Positions 59,202 through 64,000 of a stretch of 64,000 bases of DNA are shown in pieces. Each line of letters opens with the position of its first letter. Positions within the stretch are counted from its first letter, which is position 1. The DNA is from Tricholomella constricta. Taxonomy: Eukaryota > Basidiomycota > Agaricomycetes > Agaricales > Lyophyllaceae. The position numbers were made by a program, and so were the translations under genes. A model generated the notes under the pieces. The model saw only the letters and a list, made by a program, of their open reading frames with translations, was not told where the DNA came from and ran no database searches. Location of the stretch: positions 1,054,001-1,118,000 of the forward strand of contig JAACJP010000007.1 in NCBI GenBank assembly GCA_013368375.1, in the 5' to 3' direction.

Positions 59202-59255
59202 TGGACATCGCACAGGCTGGAATCACTACTCGCCCATCATCCTACCACTGTTGTA

Positions 59256-60378
59256 ATGGCAGACCGCGTCCTTGGCACCATTTTTACGACAGCCCGCAAC
59301 TCGTGCCTCTCGTTACTGCTCTTTCTTCCTTTGCGTTACTTGTCGCAGGCCATCCCCATCCTACTCGCAATATGTCTGCACCCCGAACCCGACAGCTCCC
59401 AAATTCTGGATGCCATGGATCCTTCCAGCGCTACTGCTCGAGCTGCTCAGACTACCGGCTTACCAATTCGTTGCAATCGCAATAGTAGTGAGCTAGGAAG
59501 AACAACGAGCTCTATTGCTCGACCGGAACCCGTCTACAACAACATGGGACCCTCGTCATCAGCAATTTTCGAATCTCCTACTACGCCAAGGTTCCCTTCT
59601 ATAGATTTTGTTCATGGTGTCAGTAACCCCACGGACAGAATCCATACAAGATGGAGTGCATATGTCGATGCCCGATGTCGAGAATGGGTTATTGTCGCTA
59701 CTTCGGCCGGCACCTTGGCGGCGTGAGTATCTTTCTGACCCCTTGCAGCACGAGTCTCTTATTTGTTGTAGTGTCTCTCCTTCCATCCTACAGATGCTGG
59801 GCGCCAACGATGATCCTCTCACCCGCTCGTTGGCCTTCCTCTCCGTCTCACGTGCCATTTCTGCGATTGCCTACGCGGTAATTTTGCTGCTGTATTTCCA
59901 GCACGGCCAGGCAAAGAGTGGACTGTTTGCCATGCGTTGGTTCAATGTCCGTGCATTCCCCGATTCGTTAGATATTTCTGACGTTCATTTACTTCTCCTT
60001 ACAAACAGAATGTCCAAGTTCACGAGAACTCTGTCGTTTGCATGCCGTGGACTATCTTGGCTATACCTGCCATAGCCCTTTGCTGGTGCGCTCCTTCATT
60101 CACCTTTGATCTCTTATCACTCATCCCCTTTGATCATCAGGGGTGTGATACTTCTTATTCTCGCTCTCTTTTGTTCCATTTGGCAAGCTGGCTATGTTGC
60201 GAGTCCTTCCGCACCACCTACCGACGCCCACTCGACGATCGATGTACTGATGCGTGTCATCATCACGGTGTGGTTTGCGCTGGACGTCGCGTCGATTCTT
60301 TGGATTTTCAAGACATTGAAGGAGTTGACTCCGGGAGTCTATCAGCCGGACGACCCCAACTTCCATGAATTTAATTGA
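59256..60378 (+). CDS. Uncharacterised membrane protein, intact copy 2
   Basis: Exons 59256-59722, 59772-59946, 60009-60085 and 60141-60378 sum to 957 nt, or 318 residues. A hydrophobic helix near the N-terminus (SLLLFLPLRYLSQAIPILL) is followed by a Ser/Thr-rich loop with EPVYNN. Then come about four helices (including ISAIAYAVILLLYF, WTILAIPAIALCW, VILLILALFCSIW and VIITVWFALDVASILWIF). The end is TPGVYQPDDPNFHEFN. I recognise no family. The acceptor at 59771 (TTGTAG) is required for frame and keeps SPSILQML. Its sister at 51052 has a stop in place of W in VIITVWF. The DUF6534 gene lies convergently downstream. Confidence 0.75.
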
Positions 60379-61609
60379 ACAACAGGACACTTGTATGCCC
60401 ACCGTGCACCTTCGAGCTCACCACCCCCCTCGCTGCGCGAGCCCCTTGGATAAGAAGCCTTTCATCCCCGCACTTCTCTACCAGCCATTACTTTCAGTCC
60501 ACGGTCGTATCCTTTTTTAAAGAATTTTTGTTAGATATGTACATGTTAGGCTTTTCTAGATACCCCCCTCGCTACGCGAGCCTTTTTGACGAGAAGTCTC
60601 CCATCTCCACTGCCAGCCATTACACTTTCACGTCCATCAATTCTGTCTTTTCCTTCTTATCTTTTTTAGTTATGTACAAGTTCTTCTAGTCGCTATCGTC
60701 GGAATGTTACCCGCTATCGTTGAAATGTTATTGTCCTCTGCATCACCTCACACAACTCCTTGCTCTCTACGCGGGCGTAGGAGGCATGTCTTCAGCGGTG
60801 AGCTCTTCGAATTTCTTGCAGGTGTCTACGGTGTTCTATGCACCCTCTACCATTAGGATACGTCGGTATCAACCCAGAAGGTTCCTCAGCTTCACCTACA
60901 GCATTCTCGCGAGCAAACCACAGGAGCACCTTCTTTGGCAGAAGCAGGCAGAGTAGGATCTCTCCAGGGATGTTTGGAAGAGTCCGTCCCCACGTAGCTG
61001 AACTCCACGATTTCGGAAAAGGCGCAGTATTCCGAAAAATATGAGCAAGTTTCATTACATTGTCCTACAGTGGAAGCTATCGAAGATCAGACACAGTTTG
61101 TCTACTATGAAGATGAAGATGAAGACCCTTCAGCGCTGCTCCGGCTCGAAGGAGACTAAAGAGCCTCAAATTCAAATTCCACTGTTTTCTGAGATGCAAC
61201 TGGCGCGTCTTACCTTACTGGTGACGGCATCACGAGATGAGCCCAATAGGGACGAACGTCGACCACGCGAGTCTGTCACGGTCTCGGTAAAGACATACAC
61301 GCCTATCTGCGTCGGGGGCTGTTTATGAGAGGGTTATTCGTCAATGTGGCGCAACGCGAATTTCTTCAGGAAGGACGCTTTTTACCTTCTCGGAGGAGCC
61401 GACATCGCAGCTGCCGAGTATTGCATTTCGAAGTCGCAATGCGCGGAACCGAGGCATTACGGGAGACTCGTTGTCGTTGTCGGTAATGCGGAGAATCTGA
61501 CGAGAGTTCAAGCTTTTGGATGTAATGAAAAAAAAAACACTAGCGAAGGATAGAACTTTGACGTACGAACAAAGGAATGTGTTTGCATAGACTATGAGGC
61601 TGTTTAGTG
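60379..61609. repeat. Right copy of duplicated segment, non-coding part
   Basis: Nearly identical to 52189-53418 (offset 8189-8191). It contains the same tandem 3'-flank unit (60424-60690), the same A-tract at 61527-61535 and no frame shared by both copies. Confidence 0.65.
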
Positions 61610-63250
61610 TTATGACCTTGCCAATGCAAATGGAACTGACGTCGGCTGATCAAGAAGCAGAGAGCCAGATAGACCCATGTTTTTGGTACGACGAGATACT
61701 GAAGGACGAGCGTTCAACTTTCCTTTTGTCACTTTAGAATAAATAGCACGCACGGTGACGAGGCCTGCCACAGAAGCAATACTGCGCGTCGAAAAAAAAG
61801 TGAGCGAAATGACGGATTGTGACACGGATGTGCCAAGTACCTCGTGAGCAGTCCAGAATTGATTGCGAACAGGATCAGATAGTCGATGATCTTGTCTGTT
61901 CTAAAAAACAATAAATAGTACCACCATAGCAAATGCGACAAGGTCTAGGAAAATTACCGTTCGAAACCTGTCCGCTTCTGGTGCAAGAAGTAACAAAGAG
62001 AGACTGCAATACTGGTGTCACAAAGTGCAGCACTTCCGAGACGTAAAACACTGGGGATCTGGAAGCGATAGACGTGACAACTGTGCCTTAAGATATTTGA
62101 AGCAAGAGGAGGGCTAACCTTGACACTACCGAAGCGAGCGAATTGCTTCAGGGTGAGGAACTGTATCGCTGACACTGTGATAGGTTGAGAAGCGAGCATC
62201 ATAAGTACTGAACGAGTATATAAATTACCTTCTCCGCTTGCTTCAGGTGATCAAAAAAGGACATGTAAGGTAATGCTCTGACGAGTCACAGCAAACACGA
62301 TACGGACCAAGATGAACTAACGCCAGAAAGAGCTTGGTGCAGACGTCGACATTCAATAGCCTGACGTAGATAAAGAGCTCACTCACAAGCAAACAGGTCA
62401 ATAGACGACGCCGATCGCTGACTAGGAATGACAATGTTCATATAAACCGAGTAAATTCTGCGGGCGAGCTTACGCATCCAGACTCGGTAGGCGAGGAACC
62501 TATAGACTCGAGATGAGCTAAGCCAAACAAGTCAGAAACGCGATAATGAAAATACGGACGTTTCGGATATTCCGGATATTAACATCTATGTCAGGGAGCT
62601 CAGAACACATATCAAGGAATGTTCATTTGGTATATTCACTGATAACGCTAGTTCCACCTGGGGACAAGATCTTCAGACCGACTCGCTGCCCGGCCACGAC
62701 GAGATGCGGCTTACGTTCAGACTCCTGCAGTTCAAAAGTGTTTCAAATCAACTCTTGAAATGGGGAAAGATTGAGGTTCGACTCACCAGACGGCTCTTCC
62801 AATGGGACCAGTGGTCACGAGGTAGTACCTACATGGTTTACTGTAAGTATGAGACGCTGAAAAATTGACAAGTCGCAAACCAGCAAGCGTGCGCGACGAA
62901 GAAGACTGAAACGGTATCAAGCAAACTGATGATCGCTTGAGTAACGGGCAAGCAGACAACCAGAAACAGTAAACAGACCAAACAGCCACGACCTGAAAAC
63001 AACGACTTGAGATACTCGGGAAAAGACCTGCCAAAATTCACGCACCATGAGCTTAACGAAAAGAGGGTCTTTCTGAAATCGTTGGAAGTACTTATAGGTC
63101 TGTGTCAAGGTTATCCCGTAAAGCCTGTCTCCGACATGAAGGATCGCGAGAATCAAAATCACTAAACACTCACATAGAGGAGAATATTAAGCCAAGGAGG
63201 GTCATTCCAAGCGCCACCTCCTCTAGCTGTGTTCTGTGTACCACTGCCAT
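61610..63250 (-). CDS. DUF6534-type seven-helix membrane protein (Agaricomycete family)
   Basis: Read on the minus strand from the ATG at 63250 (MAVVHRTQLEEVALGMTLLG) to the stop at 61610, with many short introns. Pieces that fit the family in order are LYGITLTQTYKYFQRFQKDPLFVKLM, LLDTVSVFFVAHACW, YYLVTTG, TVSAIQFL, ALCDTSIAVSLCYFLHQKRTGFERTDKIIDYLILFAINSGLLTS (given in parts as DTSIAVSLCYFLHQKRTGF and RTDKIIDYLILFAINSGLL), and LNARPSV near the end. The usual PNTFIYIAFYF-like last helix is not seen, so the C-terminus may be altered. The exact joints in 62200-62950 are not all resolved. These proteins are expanded in mushrooms and their function is unknown. Confidence 0.65.
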
Positions 63251-64000
63251 GATGGTTATGCGAGTGGGCGAAAGGTAGGGCAAAGTCGGAAGCGAGGGTA
63301 AATTGTTCTATCATTCCTTAAACGTGACTCTACCACATCCCAAGGGGGGTGAGAATGGTGGAGGGCAGAAAACGTCTGTTAAGGCGGGTCTACCTAATTC
63401 TGGTTGAAGGCCGAAAACTTACCGAGGCATCGACCAAAGAAATGTCGAGGATATCATCGGGATGCGCAGCGTTGCGAAATAAGCACGGGCCAAAATCACA
63501 CGGCGGGGAGAGGTAAAGCCTTTAAGGTAAGAAGATCCTTGCGTGTCTGATGCGAATTCAGGTTAGTTTTCACAGGGCCTAAATTCACTCGCAGCGCGAA
63601 TGCGGTGATCGGGCCGCAATACACGCCAGGACCATGGACGTAAATGGTGAATTCTGAACGACGGTGCACTTGCGTGTTGTTGAGGGCATGGGCTCAAAAC
63701 ATCGACGTAGTGCGGAGTGGAGAACGCTGACGGAATCAGTAACGAAACTTTAGGCAACCCGAGACTGATAGATGCAGTCACAGAGCGACTTCTCGACGGT
63801 ATCTTTGTCACTGAGAATACATCCCACGTTACAAGATAACTCCGACATGATCCAAAAACTTGGAAGAACACAATTGGAACCGTGACTGGATCAGGAACCA
63901 GTCCTGGTTACGACGACGTTGCGAACTTTGTACGTGGTCGTGCCCGTTGGGCCAGGTGACCCTGAAGATCCTTCCATCTGAGATGATACATCTGTTAACT
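63251..64000. other. Right-edge region, no gene recognised
   Basis: Upstream of the DUF6534 gene; it would hold its promoter. Only short unsupported open frames occur. Confidence 0.45.

Larger units (their letters stand above)
56463..59255. other. Gene-poor region with a large inverted repeat and gene-like scraps
   Basis: 2.8 kb without an intact gene. It holds the inverted repeat at 56991-57948, an (AATAAC)n tract at about 58032-58058, (CATC)n tracts near 59005-59065, and the promoter of membrane gene copy 2. Short coding-like stretches (for example 57509-57605 in the repeat loop, and 58620-58730 with EELALGVPEDKIVEWPSP) look like decayed exons, but I cannot assign them to a family. Confidence 0.55.

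Overview
This is a nuclear segment from a basidiomycete fungus, most likely an Agaricomycete. The genes are dense and cut by many short introns of about 46-80 nt with GT..AG ends. tRNA-Glu carries a short intron. Family content (a DUF6534 membrane protein, a Mor2/Tao3 morphogenesis protein, a cytochrome-b5-fused delta-9 desaturase) also fits this group. Species cannot be named from the sequence alone. For most genes I rebuilt the splicing by hand and checked that exon lengths keep frame and sum to whole codons.

Left part (1-45 kb), single-copy housekeeping genes: a TOK-type K+ channel cut by the window edge (-), orotate phosphoribosyltransferase, a secreted AIM6-like phosphodiesterase-fold protein, a PTEN-like phosphatase, a stand-alone YDG/SRA protein (-), a B-type cyclin, tRNA-Glu(CUC) with an intron (-), a secreted serine beta-lactamase-like hydrolase, a delta-9 fatty-acid desaturase, a polytopic membrane protein, a small CBS-domain protein (-) divergent from MLH1, a Mor2/Tao3/Furry-like scaffold (-) divergent from proteasome subunit RPN1, a second B-type cyclin (-), cytosolic-type prolyl-tRNA synthetase with a possible mitochondrial leader, and an F-box-like protein. 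The two cyclins are clear paralogues with the same intron positions. They lie in opposite orientation 27 kb apart.

Right part (45-64 kb), a recently rearranged duplicated block: three intact copies of a DUF4246 gene (45.3-47.4, 47.6-49.7 and 54.4-56.5 kb) and two copies of a membrane-protein segment (50.9-53.8 and 59.1-62.0 kb) that are nearly identical over 2.3 kb. The left copy of the membrane gene has a nonsense codon, and the left copy of the adjacent DUF6534 gene is cut short. The F-box gene tail reappears as two pieces, one inverted, at the join upstream of the third DUF4246 copy. A near-perfect 324-bp inverted repeat sits at 57.0-57.9 kb.

The most interesting material is this duplication block, with its mosaic promoter, broken copies and inverted repeat. 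Next come the DUF4246 family with a possible 2-oxoglutarate-oxygenase-like residue pattern, the alternative start of prolyl-tRNA synthetase, and the MCB-like ACGCGT boxes near the cyclin, SRA and MLH1 genes. I found no evidence for a wholly new system such as a new defence or biosynthetic cluster.
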